Notes under the pieces: model-generated
The model's database searches: none
Told to the model about the DNA's origin: nothing
What the model saw: the letters and a program-made list of their open reading frames with translations, nothing else
Position numbers and translations under genes: made by a program
Source: Gnetum montanum
Lineage: Eukaryota > Streptophyta > Gnetopsida > Gnetales > Gnetaceae
Assembly (NCBI GenBank): GCA_015680685.1
Contig: MNCI01002116.1
Location: 124,544-171,470, forward strand
Length of the DNA: 46,927 nt
Direction of reading: 5' to 3'
In this document: positions 1-12,040 of the stretch, in pieces
Position numbering within the stretch: position 1 is the stretch's first letter
How the letters are laid out: the number at the start of each line of letters is the position of its first letter

Positions 1-1174
1 AGTTGTGATAGTCTCCCTTGGGCATAAGTCCCAATGGTTCTTCTAGTCTCATGCCTTAGCCCATCTACAATGTGGCGAAGTTGATCCCGCTGTGCATATC
101 CATGGCTCAGGCAATGATGTAACAATGTGTAGTATCAGGCCATGGCAGCATCCAAGGGTTCATGAATACCTTGCTTCCATCCTTGGATCTACTTACGCAA
201 ATTGGACACTCTGGAGTACGTCTGATACTTATCATTGAATAGTTCTAACATCATACTCCACCTCCTGATGGTTTCTGGTTTTAAGGATCGGTACCAGCTC
301 TCTGCTTTCTTGGTGAGTATCCTGGGAAACAACTTAATTTTTTGCCACTCATTTTCTATATTTTGCAAGGCACAGGCATCATGGAATGCCTGTAAATGAT
401 GTTGTAGATCCGCGTTGTACCCCCCCCCCCCTCAAAGCATGGGATGTTATTCATGTCCAAATGCCTAATCCGACTAACTTTTAAATGCCTTGTGGGAATT
501 CTAACTACCTCTGTTATGTCAAGCATACTTTGGGTTGCAAGTAGGGGCTCATCATGATCATCTCTTTCATGATGCATGTGATATCTTCGTTGTTCCCTAC
601 TTTCCCTTCATTCATGCCCTTGTCCTCTCTCTTGACTCTCTTGTCGAGGTCTTTCGTTGTTCTTATTTTTATCCTCTCCGTTATGTTCTTGATGATTGTG
701 CCCAGAGATGGAAGGAGAGGGTGAGTGATGAGAAGAAGGAGAAGAAGAAGGAGAACCGTCGTTGTGGCAATGTTTCCTACCTTCTCTTCAACTGCTTTGG
801 CCCCGATCATGGTGACGATCTAAGTGCCTGTCCTTGTCATTTGTTGTTGTTCCCTCTATGAACAGTTGGTGTTCACGGGCATCAGAACCAGGGTTGTGTA
901 TCGTTGAGCATAAGTTCTGATATCCAACCTCTTCACCATCATCAGGAGGGGGAACATCTCTTAATAGAGAACCCGTTGTGAGTGGTTCACCATCTCTAGT
1001 TTCACTTAGGACGTGTGGGCCTTTGCCCTTCAACAGTGTATGTTGGCTCTCCTTCCTCGAGTCCCTCATACGTTGTAAAGCTGTGGGATGATAATCCCTT
1101 GTGTCAAAGTCTGCCACAACGTATTCAGCGTACAATTTTGCCATAACAATCTGTGCCAAAGCACAGAGAAGCAT
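1..1174 (-). pseudogene. Ty3/gypsy gag remnant (family A element, continues past window start)
   Basis: Minus-strand retroelement capsid (gag) region, readable in at least three frames with stops and shifts. Nearest the window start is a retrotransposon-gag core, with AESWYRSLKPETIRRW and, further on, DQLRHIVDGLRHETRRTIG. Before it in the protein comes a charged Arg/Asp/His-rich section (about 514-1174). The motif DEPLLATQSMLDITEVV around 490-550 recurs in remnants near 12.1 kb and 45.3 kb, which defines a family. A 13-base C run at 421-433 disrupts the frame. The primer-binding site and LTR follow at 1524-2571, so this is the 5' part of an element whose pol lies outside the window. Too decayed to encode a protein. 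Confidence 0.8.
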
Positions 1175-1523
1175 GTTAGGGACTAATCAATTTGGAGGTA
1201 ACACTATGTTACCAAAAAAAGCTCTCTAGCACATCCGCTCATCTTAGTGAAGGATAAAAGTATAATCAGGTATATACTCATCAGGATGAGCATATGTTAC
1301 TTTGTATTGTTGAGAAACTGGCTGATTTAGGTTATGTGTTTTTGATTACCGACTATCCTTTGTATTATCCCTAGGTGATGTGCTCTTATGAGAAGAAGAC
1401 ATTGTTATTTATTGGTGTGCTAATTACCGTTATATAATTTTTTCTATTTGATTAACCCTAAGGTTCGTTAAAGCTCCCAACGATGTAAATGATCTCTTAT
1501 GTCCTACTTAGCGCACAAACACT

Positions 1524-1544
1524 TAGTCCCCAGCAACGGTGCCT
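1524..1544 (-). other. Retrotransposon primer-binding site (family A)
   Basis: On the minus strand the sequence reads AGGCACCGTTGCTGGGGAC, one base from the LTR end. It resembles the TGGCGCCGTTGCCGGGG-type primer site common in plant gypsy elements, with a few substitutions. Related sites sit at 11487 and 32429 beside related LTRs. Confidence 0.7.
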
Positions 1545-1545
1545 A

Positions 1546-2571
1546 TGATGAGTGGCGAGGTACCCCTACTCTCAACCATACGAAACTAGCATAGCACGCG
1601 TGATCTGGTCGAACTCCGTAGACTAAATGCCTACATGCCTCATGGAACACTTAAGGTTAACCATTCGTTGTCTTCCTAGACTTACTTGTAGTTGTCACAG
1701 TGTATGGTTAAGTAAGTCTGAGGTATATGATTTTTATAGCTTTTTATGTTTTTCTCCTATGCTATTGAGGTGAAGGATTGATAAACTAACTAACTCTAAC
1801 TAATGAACTAAGTCTAAATTAACTAGCGTCAGCATCCGTTCCCACTTACCGTACACACCCTGAACCGATGCAATCGTGGCTACCAAATGCTAATCATCAC
1901 TAGGATTACCATGGTAACGCACATGCTTGAAGTGGTCGTACTAAGGTACTTAACTAGGAGGAAAGGGTTGAGAGAATCTAAACTAGCCTAAGTGTGATGA
2001 GCAGCCGATTCCTTGACTAACCGTATACATCTTGGTGCACGAATACCATTGGGATTACCAAGCCCAGATCTTGGATACGCCACTGGGTTACCAAGTAGTC
2101 ACACTAGATGCTTGTAATCAAGTCGTACTCATATCGCATGCGATGAGCAGCGATTCCTTGACTAACCATACACATCCTTAGATGCTCGTAATCAAGTCAT
2201 ACTCATACCGCATTCTAGGAGTTTAAGGGTGAGAGAGAAAATAATAAATAAATCCTATTCCATGCACTGCAAGGTTTATCCAAGAAGTTTGTCTTTATTG
2301 CCGTACACAACTTGTGTTCAGGTACAATGTTGCTCGAATAAAGATCTATTCACTTTAGGACTCCTACTGTGGGCACATGGAAAATAATCTATCTCTGGAG
2401 TAATCAAACTGCCAGAGTTTCCCTACTTCTAGCCAGGATGAGGAAACAAGGGAGAGCCACCTCTTATTTATAGATATGGCGGCAGACTGTGATATTGCGT
2501 ACGTGACATCGCAGGGGATGACGTGATATCGCATACGTGATATCGCGGCTCGTGTGAATCGCGTCTCATCA
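1546..2571 (-). repeat. LTR of family A gypsy element (5' LTR, 1026 bp)
   Basis: Bounded by a perfect 7-bp terminal inverted repeat, TGATGAG at 1546 and CTCATCA ending at 2571, and abutting the primer-binding site. On the minus strand a TATA box (TATAAATA, about 2464-2472) lies downstream of a U3 array of GATATCGC-like units (about 2488-2550). Internal direct repeats occur: GATGAGCAGC-GATTCCTTGACTAAC at about 1998 and 2141, and an AGATGCTTGTAATCAAG unit at about 2106 and 2177. The matching 3' LTR is outside the window. Confidence 0.78.
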
Positions 2572-2734
2572 GAACCCATTAACCTAAGCCTTTATATCCC
2601 TATTCTAGTGATACCCTTTACTACCATTGGAATTTATATGTCTCAAAATCTTTTATTATTTACCATATAATTTATATACTATGGAATAGACTAACCCATT
2701 TTCCTAAGTTTTGGACATCACCAAAGGGAAAGAT

Positions 2735-3820
2735 TGTTGACTTTTTGGTATGTCAAAACCTTAGAAAAATTGGAAAATGTAGAATGTATGCATGATTTTG
2801 ATTTTGCAAGACTATTAGAGAGAGTTAATAAGAAAAGGACTTCAAATAAAGATTCAAGATATTAAGAATGAGAGCCATAGTGATGAAATGAAGACTAAAG
2901 TGGACAAGATGAGCATGTGGATTGAAATAAATTCTATGAGAAAAATTAAGATCTTCTAAAGACTACCGAGATGTTAAAATGACTAAGGAATGCACCAAAT
3001 CTTAAAGTGTACAAAACAAAGTAAATGTCTCTGAAAAAAATAGATGTCTATCTTGGAAGATAGACATTTATAGGTAGACGTCTACATTTCCAAGTAGATG
3101 TCTCTCCTGCATTGAGGGTGTTCGTAGATAGACATCTCATCCTCAAAGTAGATGTCTATACTAGTTGTTTAATAGCTGTTACATGAATTCCAAGGAGTTT
3201 CTAGAAACTTTAAGGGTATAAGACTAAGTGGAATTCTTTGGAATTGTGTACGTATTATTCATTTTCAAATAAATCCAAGGCTATTCAAAGAGATTTTGTG
3301 TTTGTTCTTCATTATACTATCTTTTGTATATATTAGTGTGTTGAGCCTCATTGCAAAGACCATGTAAATTAAGTTACACTTTCTCCTTGATCTTTTTCTT
3401 TCTTTCTTGTGATCCTATGGGGTTGATGTGCTTCTTACATGAAGGTATCTTCATTGAGCTTGTTGGAACCTTGTAGAGTTTAGTGGTTTTGTGGTGACAA
3501 AACACTTAGGTGTAGAGCTCACTTTTGTAAAGGTTGTGGAATCCTTTAAACCGCATTTTGAGCTTGTTGGAACCTTACAGGGTTGAGTGGTTTTGCAACA
3601 CTGAAACACTATGGAGTGAAGCTTAAATCTTATAAAGGTTGTGATGTCCTCTAAACCACATTTTTAAGGAACAAATTCTAGAGGTGTGTAAGGATTCTAC
3701 CCTTCAAGTGTGGAGGTACCAAAGTTGGGGAACCACATAAAAATTATCATTGATTTTTGTGGCTACAATGATTTTAATTTGGAAACTTATTCAACCCTCC
3801 TTCTAAGTTCTTGATCCTTA
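2735..3820 (+). repeat. Solo LTR of the copia family seen at 14842-17492
   Basis: Starts TGTTGAC and is homologous, in opposite orientation, to the LTRs at 14842-15893 and 16470-17492. Shared blocks include the GA(C/T)GTC decamer array (3041-3158), the repeated GAGCTTGTTGGAACCTT segments near 3456 and 3559, and the end CAACCCTCCTTCTAAGTT. No copia internal sequence adjoins it, so it looks like a solo LTR. A clear 5-bp target duplication is not visible (AAGAT on the left, GAGAT a few bases past the right end), so the right boundary is approximate. Confidence 0.72.
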
Positions 3821-4600
3821 GACCCAATACACAGAGATCAAGAAGTATTGCCTAGCCCTAGTCTTCTCCTTAAAGAAGTCGAAACTACCTCTTTAGATGC
3901 CAACTCAACATCATATGTAAAGATAACGTGTTAAGAGTCATAATAATCAATATATATGAGAGTAGTCGAATGGCTTGGTGGAAGGCCATACTAGTTGATT
4001 TTGACCTGCATTACATCTTCCAAGCCTCAACAAAAGTTCAAGCTATAGCCACTCAACTCACAACTTCTCCAGTCGAGGATAACATAGCCATAAACCCAGA
4101 GTTCTTTGATGAGCACATCAATATTGTTAATGAGGTATGTGAAGGTTATGAGACCATTATGCACTTTGGTAAAGCTTCAACTAGCCATGGGGCTAGTGAT
4201 GCCACCATCATAATATCACCCTTTGGTGTAATCTAATCTTTCACTTATTTTTTTCAATTTTCATTTACCAACAATGTAGAAAAATATGAAAGGTTAATCA
4301 CAGGAATGATGATAGCTCATAACCAAGGAATCAAATGTTTGATGATACAAGGTGATTTTCAGCTCATAGTTAAGCAAGTAACTAAGGTTTACGTGTGAAA
4401 ATCCAAGCATTTACAACCTTACTGTGACTTAGCCAACAAACTCATGTTACAATTTACAGACATTGGCATCAAACACATATCTCAAACTAAGAATACCTTA
4501 CATGATGCCATTGGGACATTGATCCTAAGTGTGATGCTAGATGTGTTTAGTAAGTTACCTTCCTTAATAGAGAACTATCCTCTTCCCATCACATAGAACA
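3821..4600 (+). pseudogene. Gypsy pol remnant: archaeal-type RNase H domain
   Basis: The conceptual plus-strand translation gives YERLITGMMIAHNQGIKCL, then a GDFQLIVKQV segment, then LQPYCDLANKLMLQF. This matches the second (archaeal-type) RNase H of Tat-like plant gypsy elements, whose usual pattern is AEYEALI..GL..A then GDSQLVV.QV. The catalytic GDS is GDF here and several stops interrupt the frame. The upstream open stretch (3928-4236) ends in the family's ISPFGVI-type strand. It leads directly toward integrase with no reverse transcriptase between, so RT would lie upstream, where a copia LTR now sits. Confidence 0.65.
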
Positions 4601-4607
4601 CTAAAGG

Positions 4608-5940
4608 AATCTTTATAGTCAATATTTATAATATTCCTCAACAAGATTGGTATGATGATATCAAGTTTTACCTAATGCATGGTGAATCTCCACAAAGCCT
4701 AACCGCTTCTCAAAAGGATGCTATAGGTAAAATATCAAAATAATATGTTGTCATAGCTAATAACACATTATGTCAAAGGTCCTATGATGACATATTATTG
4801 GTGTGCTTGGGAAAAATTGAATCTCACATAGTCCTTGAGCAGGTTTACAAAGGCGTATGTGAAGGACATATAGGACCTAGAGCCATAGCTGCAAACCTTA
4901 AATAATTAGGATACTATTGACCCTATATGGAAAGTAACTACCTAGAAAAGGTTAAAACTTATGATACCTATTAACACCACAGTAACCTAATATATGTGCC
5001 ATCAACTAAGTTACACACTTCTTAGATCATGTGGTTTTTTCAACAATAGGAAATTAACATTATTGGACCTATAACACCTATGTCTTCTACATGGCATAAC
5101 TTCATCATCACTGCAACTGAATATTTTACAAAGTGGGTTGAAGCTATCCATCTAAGGAAAATAACATCTCAACAAGTTCATTGCAACTAAATATTTTACA
5201 AAGTGGATTGAAGCTATCCATCTAAGAAAAAAAACATCTCAAGAAGTTCATAAATTGATATTAGACAACATGGTATCCAGTTTTGGCATACCTTTAACCA
5301 TAGTCATAGATAATGGACCATAGTTCACTAGCAAAGAAATGCAAACCTTTTGTCAACAAGTGAGCATCAAACATTCCTTTTCATCATCATATTATCCAAA
5401 AGCCAATGGTCAAGCTAAAGCAGGCAACAAAGTCATCATAAACTTGCTTAAAAAGATGCTAAACAATAGTAGGCACAAGTGGCACAAGTGACTTGTGCAT
5501 GCACTTTGGGCTTAGAGAACAACCTTTATAACCATAATTTGTGCCACCCCATATAGTCTTGTTTATAGATTTGAAGCTTTCTTACCTCTTAAATTACAAG
5601 TTCAATCACTAAGGGTAGCTCTATCTAACTTCATCAACAATGAGTAGAATAAGGATATGTGTACCATTAATCTCAATTCAGTAGAGGATCAGTGAATCCA
5701 AACGTTTACTCACATAAAATGATATCAAGAGAGGTAGAAACAAAAAAATTGTCATGATCTGAATAAACAAAAAGTTAAGGAAGGATATCTTGTCCTTAAA
5801 GCCATTTGCGACATGCAAACAAGTAATCGGCCAATTGGAAAGGATCTTTCTTAATCATTAAAGCTTATGGCAATGGAGCATTTAAACTAGTAGACATGGA
5901 TGAAAATGAATTGGCCAATTTGATCAATCATTTCTATCTC
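4608..5940 (+). pseudogene. Gypsy integrase remnant
   Basis: A decayed linker and zinc-binding region (about 4640-4935, ending in a GYY*P motif) is followed by an integrase core: NIIGPITPMSS, ITATEYFTKWVEA, VIDNGP, and SSYYPKANGQAKAGNK. Of the D, D, E triad, the first Asp is Asn (NIIGP for DIIGP), the second is kept (IDNGP), and the Glu is Lys (GQAKA for GQAEA). Multiple in-frame stops and a 70-bp tandem duplication at 5113-5252 break it further. It continues the same plus-strand element as the RNase H remnant just upstream. Confidence 0.78.
5113..5252 (+). repeat. 70-bp tandem duplication inside integrase remnant
   Basis: Two consecutive 70-bp units start at 5113 and 5183 (GCAACTGAATATTTTACAAA and GCAACTAAATATTTTACAAA). 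They differ at several positions, so the duplication is old but younger than the insertion of the element. Confidence 0.9.
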
Positions 5941-8900
5941 TAACCTTATCATATCTAACACTAACTAATGTTTCCGTAGCTTTTATTTGCCTTGGTTTGT
6001 AGGTTGGATGAATGATTAATATCAATGATCTTTGTAGCCTAAAATAATAGAGTGTGTGTGACCTCTCATATTCTTTTTGGCATAACAAGATACTGCAAGA
6101 TTTGTATGAATCTATAAAACAAAGTACACATTTCTCATGTTCTACTAGTTGTAACCTATAATGACCTGTATCTACTTGTTGTCTCATGTGGCCTTATGCA
6201 ATCTCTTCTAAACACATGTATTCTTTGAATTGTTTTCTTGTCCTCTTGGAGTTGTGCTTGTAGAATGAAGCTTGAAGTCATCATGAGGTATATAACTCAT
6301 TGCAGTAGTGTGTTACTACATGACCTCAATGCATGAGATTTAGATGCTTATCCAACTATGCTATAAGTGCTTGCCTCATATCACTTTTGTTACCCCTCCT
6401 AAGCCATATCCCCATAACCAAATTACAACCCTCCTTATCTTACTGACAATGAAGAATTATGTTTGACCTTCATGCACCATGGTCATGTGACATCTCCTTT
6501 GACATGCTCTGCCATTAAGTTCATTGAATGTAACAAATATCCTTCAATGAGAAAACAAAAATAAAATTCAGCACTAGCAATGAAACCTAATAAAGGTTTT
6601 ACTGGAAAAAAATGAGAAGTAAATTGTTAAGAAAGCCAAGACGCCAATGTAGCCTAAAGTCAAATCAATGGCTTTTTCATTGTAATTTGATGGAAATTTC
6701 AGGGCAAAAATAGTTTCCTATTTTTCTATAAAAAGATCGTACCCTATGGCCTTATTCTTGCAAAGTTTCAGACAAATTTTCAATGTGTAAAATGGAATTT
6801 GTAGTTTATATGCTAAAAATTTCATTTATGCTAACATATGGAGGTCCAAATGTAAATATATTGCCAAAATTATTAATAAAAAGCCAAAAATGTTGGTGGA
6901 TGATATGTTGAAATTTGGACCATGAAAATAGCCCAAATCTACCACTAAATTTGGTAGGATAAGCTCCATACATTGGTGGTTACATGATGTAGTTTTGGGT
7001 TATGGAAAGTACCACCTACATTGGTATTTTAAGCCCAAAAAGTTAAAAAAAAAACATTAGTGTATCATACGCTATAGATTTTGGCCACTAAAAGCTTCCA
7101 AAAAAATTGTAGAATTTCTTAGAAATTTGGCAGCAATCATGATAGAATCAACTAGTAAGAAATTAGGATGTTCATAGACTATTTAAGCCCAAGTTTACAT
7201 CTTCTCAAGGACTTTTGGATCATTTTGCATTCAACCAAACTAGAAACTTTCAGATTAGACCAAAAATCTAAAAGTCCATAGCCATTTTCAACCAATGAAG
7301 AGCATCAAAGTAAAGAAACTCATCAATAGGCAAATTTCAAGGGCAAATCATTTGATATATATGAGTACAATTCTCGTTGGAGAACACACCCTGCCATCTG
7401 CATCAAAACTTCAAGGCCATTCTTTATGCTCTTGGGCTATTCAAGCCCATAACTTGTATTCTTTGAACCTTGGTTTCCATAAATTTTTATTACATTTAAT
7501 ATAGAGTTTACAGTTTTCTTTGCTTGTCATGTTCATTTTTACATCTCTTTATTATTGAACTTAACATTGAAACTACCCTCTCATTTACATCCTTAAACAC
7601 TTGGTAACAAATGTTCTATGTCCTCAAGTGATCAAACACACTATTTGAGGTGGTCTAGATCCATTTTCGAGGCCCATTGGATCTAGAGTTAAACTATTTT
7701 GTATGGAAATTCTTGGCCTTCCAACACCAAATTTTTCCATCACTATAGACACCTAAAGAGAGGAGCTAGTTAAGTACTTAAGTATAACATAAATAGTACC
7801 AAGCAATGCCTAGTATATGGGAGCTACTTAATTAGGTTTGCTCTCCTCTAACATACAATTTATTATTTTTGTTATTTTCAATGCTACATGATCCATGTTT
7901 CCATTTATGATTATCCATTCTAGTACTAATTTACCACTAGTTATTCAAGTTTGCTCTCCTTTGACATAAAATTTACTATTTTTGTTATTTTCAATTCTAC
8001 ATGGTCCATGTTCCCATTAACAATTATTCATTCTAGTACTACTTTTCCCACCTATTCATTTTATAGTTCCCTATTCCAATGCTATATCATACCCGAAAAA
8101 ATCCTAAGTTTTTAGTCAATAGCCCTTGAAACCTTTGTTACCTTATCCTAGATTTCAATTCTTTGTTTAGCTTAGCCTTTCTTATGCAATGAATTACAAG
8201 TTCAATTCTTAATCTTTTTATAGCTTGGTTCTCTATTTGTTTTAGTAAGCCTTTTTAAACCTTTGTTTGTGTATTCAGCTCCTTATGTTTGATATGTTTA
8301 TTAGCTTATATAATTTTATCTAAATTTTGCTCTTCATATATGCTAATTGCTTAGATTACATTTATGAAATTGAAAATGAGTGTTACTTATGTCCACTAAT
8401 ACTCTCTTGGATTTATTGGACCACACTATTTTCAAAATTCCATTTACAAATTTTTTTTGTCTACATCTTAGCATTACTCATTGGAATCAAACATGCAACC
8501 TATGTTTTCTATACCAAAACTCTTAACTCTTAAGTTAACACCTCATTTATATGATTTTAAATTCATAATCTCTTAAAATATTTCCATGGAAAATTTTTAT
8601 TTTAAGTCATGTGATGTATTTTTTTAATGTTTTTCTTTTCAATATTTAATGTTTTCCAAAAAGGTTTTATTAATATGCTTATATTTCATTTTGTGCAATA
8701 ACTATTGGGTGTTTAACCTCCAAAAAATCAATAATAATTAAAAAATTAAAATTAGATCAAATAATCAGCATAGAAGAAAGAGGGTAAAAAAAGCCCAGTA
8801 GTATTGGGAATATCTTTTTAGGATTTCATTCTTGCAAATAATCCTAAAAGACCTCTGCTTTGTGGAAAAAAAGGATCAAGCCTTGCTCTTGTTGAGAAGC

Positions 8901-9219
8901 CCCCTCATAGGTTTTTAATTCTTACTAAAAAGTTTCTTTTTGTAAAGAGAAGAAGAATATTCTCTTCAAAAAAAAACTAAAAGCAACAATAAAAAATTAG
9001 AAACAAATTTATAATAAAAACTAATAGCTTTCCCAACTTAAGTCTACAAGACAAAAAGGAATTGGCATTGTAGGAAATGAATTAATTATTTAGCCATCAC
9101 TAGAAGTTTTATAGATTGAAATTTTAACTACAAGCAACATCTTTGAGAATCTAATACTTAACTCCTAAAAAGAGATCATAATTATGATCTTGTTATTAAA
9201 AAATAACTACACAAAAGAC
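5941..9219. other. AT-rich non-coding stretch
   Basis: No coding signal is convincing on either strand. By position, part should be the 3' LTR of the plus-strand element ending near 5940. A TATA-like CTATAAAAAG at about 6725-6734 fits that, but I could not fix LTR ends. The 69- and 68-codon open stretches near 7295 and 8327 lack recognisable motifs and look fortuitous. A 113-bp tandem duplication lies at 7837-8062. Confidence 0.5.
7837..8062 (+). repeat. 113-bp tandem duplication
   Basis: Two units start with TTTGCTCTCCT at 7837 and 7950. Each runs through TATTTTTGTTATTTTCAAT and ends near CATTCTAGTACTA. The copies differ at roughly one position in ten by eye. Confidence 0.85.
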
Positions 9220-9440
9220 ATAAAGTAAACAAAGCAGGTTGATCACCAAGAATGATATCATTGATGCTTGGTTGAAAGTTGTTGCAAATTCTAGATTTCC
9301 ATATCTAAGAATGCTATGCAACTAGGCACTCAAAAAAATATGTAAAAATAAATCTTCACTTCCATAAAAAGGACATCGAGGAGCAATAATTCCAAAGTGT
9401 TGAAGATGAGTACTAGTTGAAAAACACATTCTATCTAAAG
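9220..9440 (-). pseudogene. LINE 3' fragment (zinc-finger RT C-terminal domain)
   Basis: Minus-strand translation gives GIIAPRCPFYGSEDLFLHIF. This resembles the zf-RVT domain that ends plant LINE ORF2 proteins (pattern CPfCgs.E...Hlf..C). The second Cys is Tyr and a stop follows. No reverse-transcriptase part is recognisable beside it on this strand, so it is a truncated scrap. Confidence 0.5.
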
Positions 9441-10839
9441 GTTCTAAGGGATTTGTCCCTTGGATTTGACTTTGACCTAAGGTTAAAATGTTATGTTTTG
9501 AGGTTCTAAATGATTACAGTGTGGCTCACATTGAATCATAGTTTAAGATTGCAAGCAAGTCACAACTCGTAGTAAGCTAAAGCTTATTCTTTAAAGAAAA
9601 TTCAACTCAAATAGAGAACTATGATGACAATGTGACTTATAGGAGGTTGTAGTTTGCCTATAAAGCTACCAAAGATTGCTACCTATAGCCACACACACTT
9701 TCAATACCTCTTAGTTTTATCTAGACTACAATTGCATGCAAGTTGCACATTTCTATGGTTTTCTAAATTTGAAAACCTAAAATTCATTTTGTTCACAACA
9801 CAAGTAACTATGATTTATACTACCCCATAATTTGTATTAAACATTGTGATGGGGCTTCAACATAGAAATAATAAAATGTAAAAGCATTGATTTATTGATA
9901 GTCTTTTGGCTATTTACTTGCTTTCTTAGAGTAAATAGGAAGGCTCTAGAGTATTCTTGTAAGTTAATTGAGCATTAGTAAAGCTCTTTAACTCTAGGAT
10001 TCTCATCCATTAAGTAAGGTGAGGATTATGAGGGATACTAGGCCTCATGCCTTTTGCAACACCCTGCTGACTAGGCTTAGGTAAGAAAAGGCATTACTTA
10101 GATAAAAACTAAAAAGTGTAAAAAATAAAACACTGCTCAGTAAACATTAAATAGATGCCATGAAGATTGGATAAACAAAGTAGTAGGCATCCATGAAATA
10201 ACATGCACATAGGAGCAAGAAAAATATACCAATATTAAAAACATTGTAGAAATAATGATAGTTGACCCATGCATTCTAAACCTAAAGTGTGTGCTACTAA
10301 AAATATGACAAACCCTATTGTCTAAGCTAAATTTGTAATGACAATGCTAGAAAATTACAATGAAAATTAAATACATAATTAAATAAAAATAGTACTTGAA
10401 TTACAAATACATCCAAAAAGGGCATTAGGCTGTAATGTTGGATAAAAATTACTAAATTTTAATAACTAAAATATAATCCACACAATATAAATAAAGTTTA
10501 GATCAAAGTTAGGCTTGCACCAAATACAATACATATCCTCACATGAAGAACAAGTGCATAAATCCTAGCTAAACATTACAACATAGAATTAGACAATTGA
10601 ACTAGAAACACAATAGAAAAACTACTAAATATCTAAAAAAATTGTAATCATCAACTTCTTTTTCTAATTCCTATAGTTTATCATGTAGACTATGATATCA
10701 TTTCTATAATATCATAGTTACAATATCTTAGCTTTGCATACGCCCTCATAGATACAATGTAGTGGGCCATGATCATGCTAAATACCAACCCACCATCATG
10801 TTGAAAAGAGTTAGAGTGAATGCCCACACCATGGTGAAT
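9441..10839. other. AT-rich stretch, nothing recognised
   Basis: I see no open frame with a recognisable motif, no tRNA-like fold and no clear repeat. It could include the 5' part of the LTR that ends at 11485, or unrelated decayed elements. A 9-bp inverted repeat, CTATGATAT and ATATCATAG, lies near 10689-10716. Confidence 0.4.
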
Positions 10840-11485
10840 TATAGTTGTATGTAATCCTTATTCGAGTGGATTGTTCCTAGATACAATTCATGAATTGAAA
10901 TAAAGATTAAGATTATTATTTATCATTGTAGCATATCACTTAGTATAGTTTTACTTTTTCATAATGTTTACTTTTACTAAGTCATTTACATTTTTAAAGT
11001 CATTTACTATTCCAATGTCTTTTAGTAAGATGGAATAAGTATGACTAGTTTTGAGCATAAAGTGTAATTGTTTGAAAATTCAATAGTGACCTTGCTTGAT
11101 TCACTCAGTAGTAAAGTTACTTGGTGATTCTAGTAACAGTTACATTAGCCCAAGATGTGTATGGAAAACCAAGAACAGATGCTTATCATCATATGATGAA
11201 CTAGTTTTACATTTTCATTGTACTTAGAAATAAAATTTGCATCCACTTTTACTATGTTTATACTTAGTATTATTAAGAGCTAGATAACATCAGTTATCAT
11301 ATACCTCACTAAAAGTTAAGCTATATGATTTGCCCCTCACTAACTCTAAGTCGGAAGACAACAATCACGAACTTAATATCAACTCGCTAGTATACTTACA
11401 TTGTCCATCTACAAATTATAATTTGGTCACACGTGAATACTTGTAACTCATAGAGTTGAGTTTTAGAATACCTAACTACTCTTCA
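10840..11485 (+). repeat. Family A LTR, 3' part, plus orientation
   Basis: Resembles the reverse complement of the LTR at 1546-2571. Matching blocks include AAGATGTGTATGG near 11151, ATCATATACCTCA near 11297, GGAAGACAAC near 11352 and the end ATACCTAACTACTCTTCA. It ends in CA directly before a primer-binding site. The left boundary is not resolved. Confidence 0.6.
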
Positions 11486-11486
11486 T

Positions 11487-11504
11487 TGGCACCATTTCCA
11501 AGGA
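11487..11504 (+). other. Primer-binding site of plus-strand family A element
   Basis: TGGCACCATTTCCAAGGA, one base after the LTR end at 11485. It is a decayed version of the primer site at 1524-1544. Confidence 0.55.
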
Positions 11505-12040
11505 TGTGTCAATGCTTACTAGTTCGTTGACTTTACAAGTTTTTTGTATCAAGTATCATAGAGTACATATTTCATATTTAGAAAATTTCTTAACACATAC
11601 ACACACTTAAATATCAAAAAATAAATAAAATAGATTTTACAAATAAAGTAAAATATCCACCTATTATTAGTCCTAATGAAAGTCATGAAAGAGATTATAA
11701 TCAAGAAGATTAGAGTGCATCAATGCAAACAAGAATTTCATATGCTCAAACTAACCCTTATTATCCTTATTTTAAATTCATTTTTCATCAACATGAATAA
11801 CTTAGATGGAGAAACTTATAGGGTAGTATTGTCTTGCCACTCGAATGTTCAGCACCATCAATGCTTCAAGTAGCCCTCATGAGGTCAAATCTTGATCATG
11901 TAAAAGAAGTAAATCAAGTCACTAAAAACATGACTAGGCCATATTAGTAAACAAAGGCTCAAGTAAGAAGGGATGCCATTATGGAAGCAAGATATGAATA
12001 AGATAGAGAAAAGAAGGAACCATGAATAGTTTTCCTTGAA
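11505..12040 (+). pseudogene. Leader and gag N-terminus of plus-strand gypsy remnant
   Basis: Downstream of the primer site the plus strand shows a poorly preserved gag-like stretch, around 11904-12005, with TKAQVRRDAIMEARYE and intervening stops. This is assigned mainly by position between LTR plus primer site and the gag-protease remnant that resumes at 12640. An open stretch at 11676-11873 shows no recognised motif. Confidence 0.35.

Noticed and set aside
421-433. Run of 13 C as a regulatory or structural signal
   Set aside because: It is a homopolymer within a dead gag sequence and is best explained by slippage or assembly error.
3041-3158. CRISPR-like spaced repeats
   Set aside because: The repeats are short, in mixed orientation, with irregular spacing, and inside a plant copia LTR.
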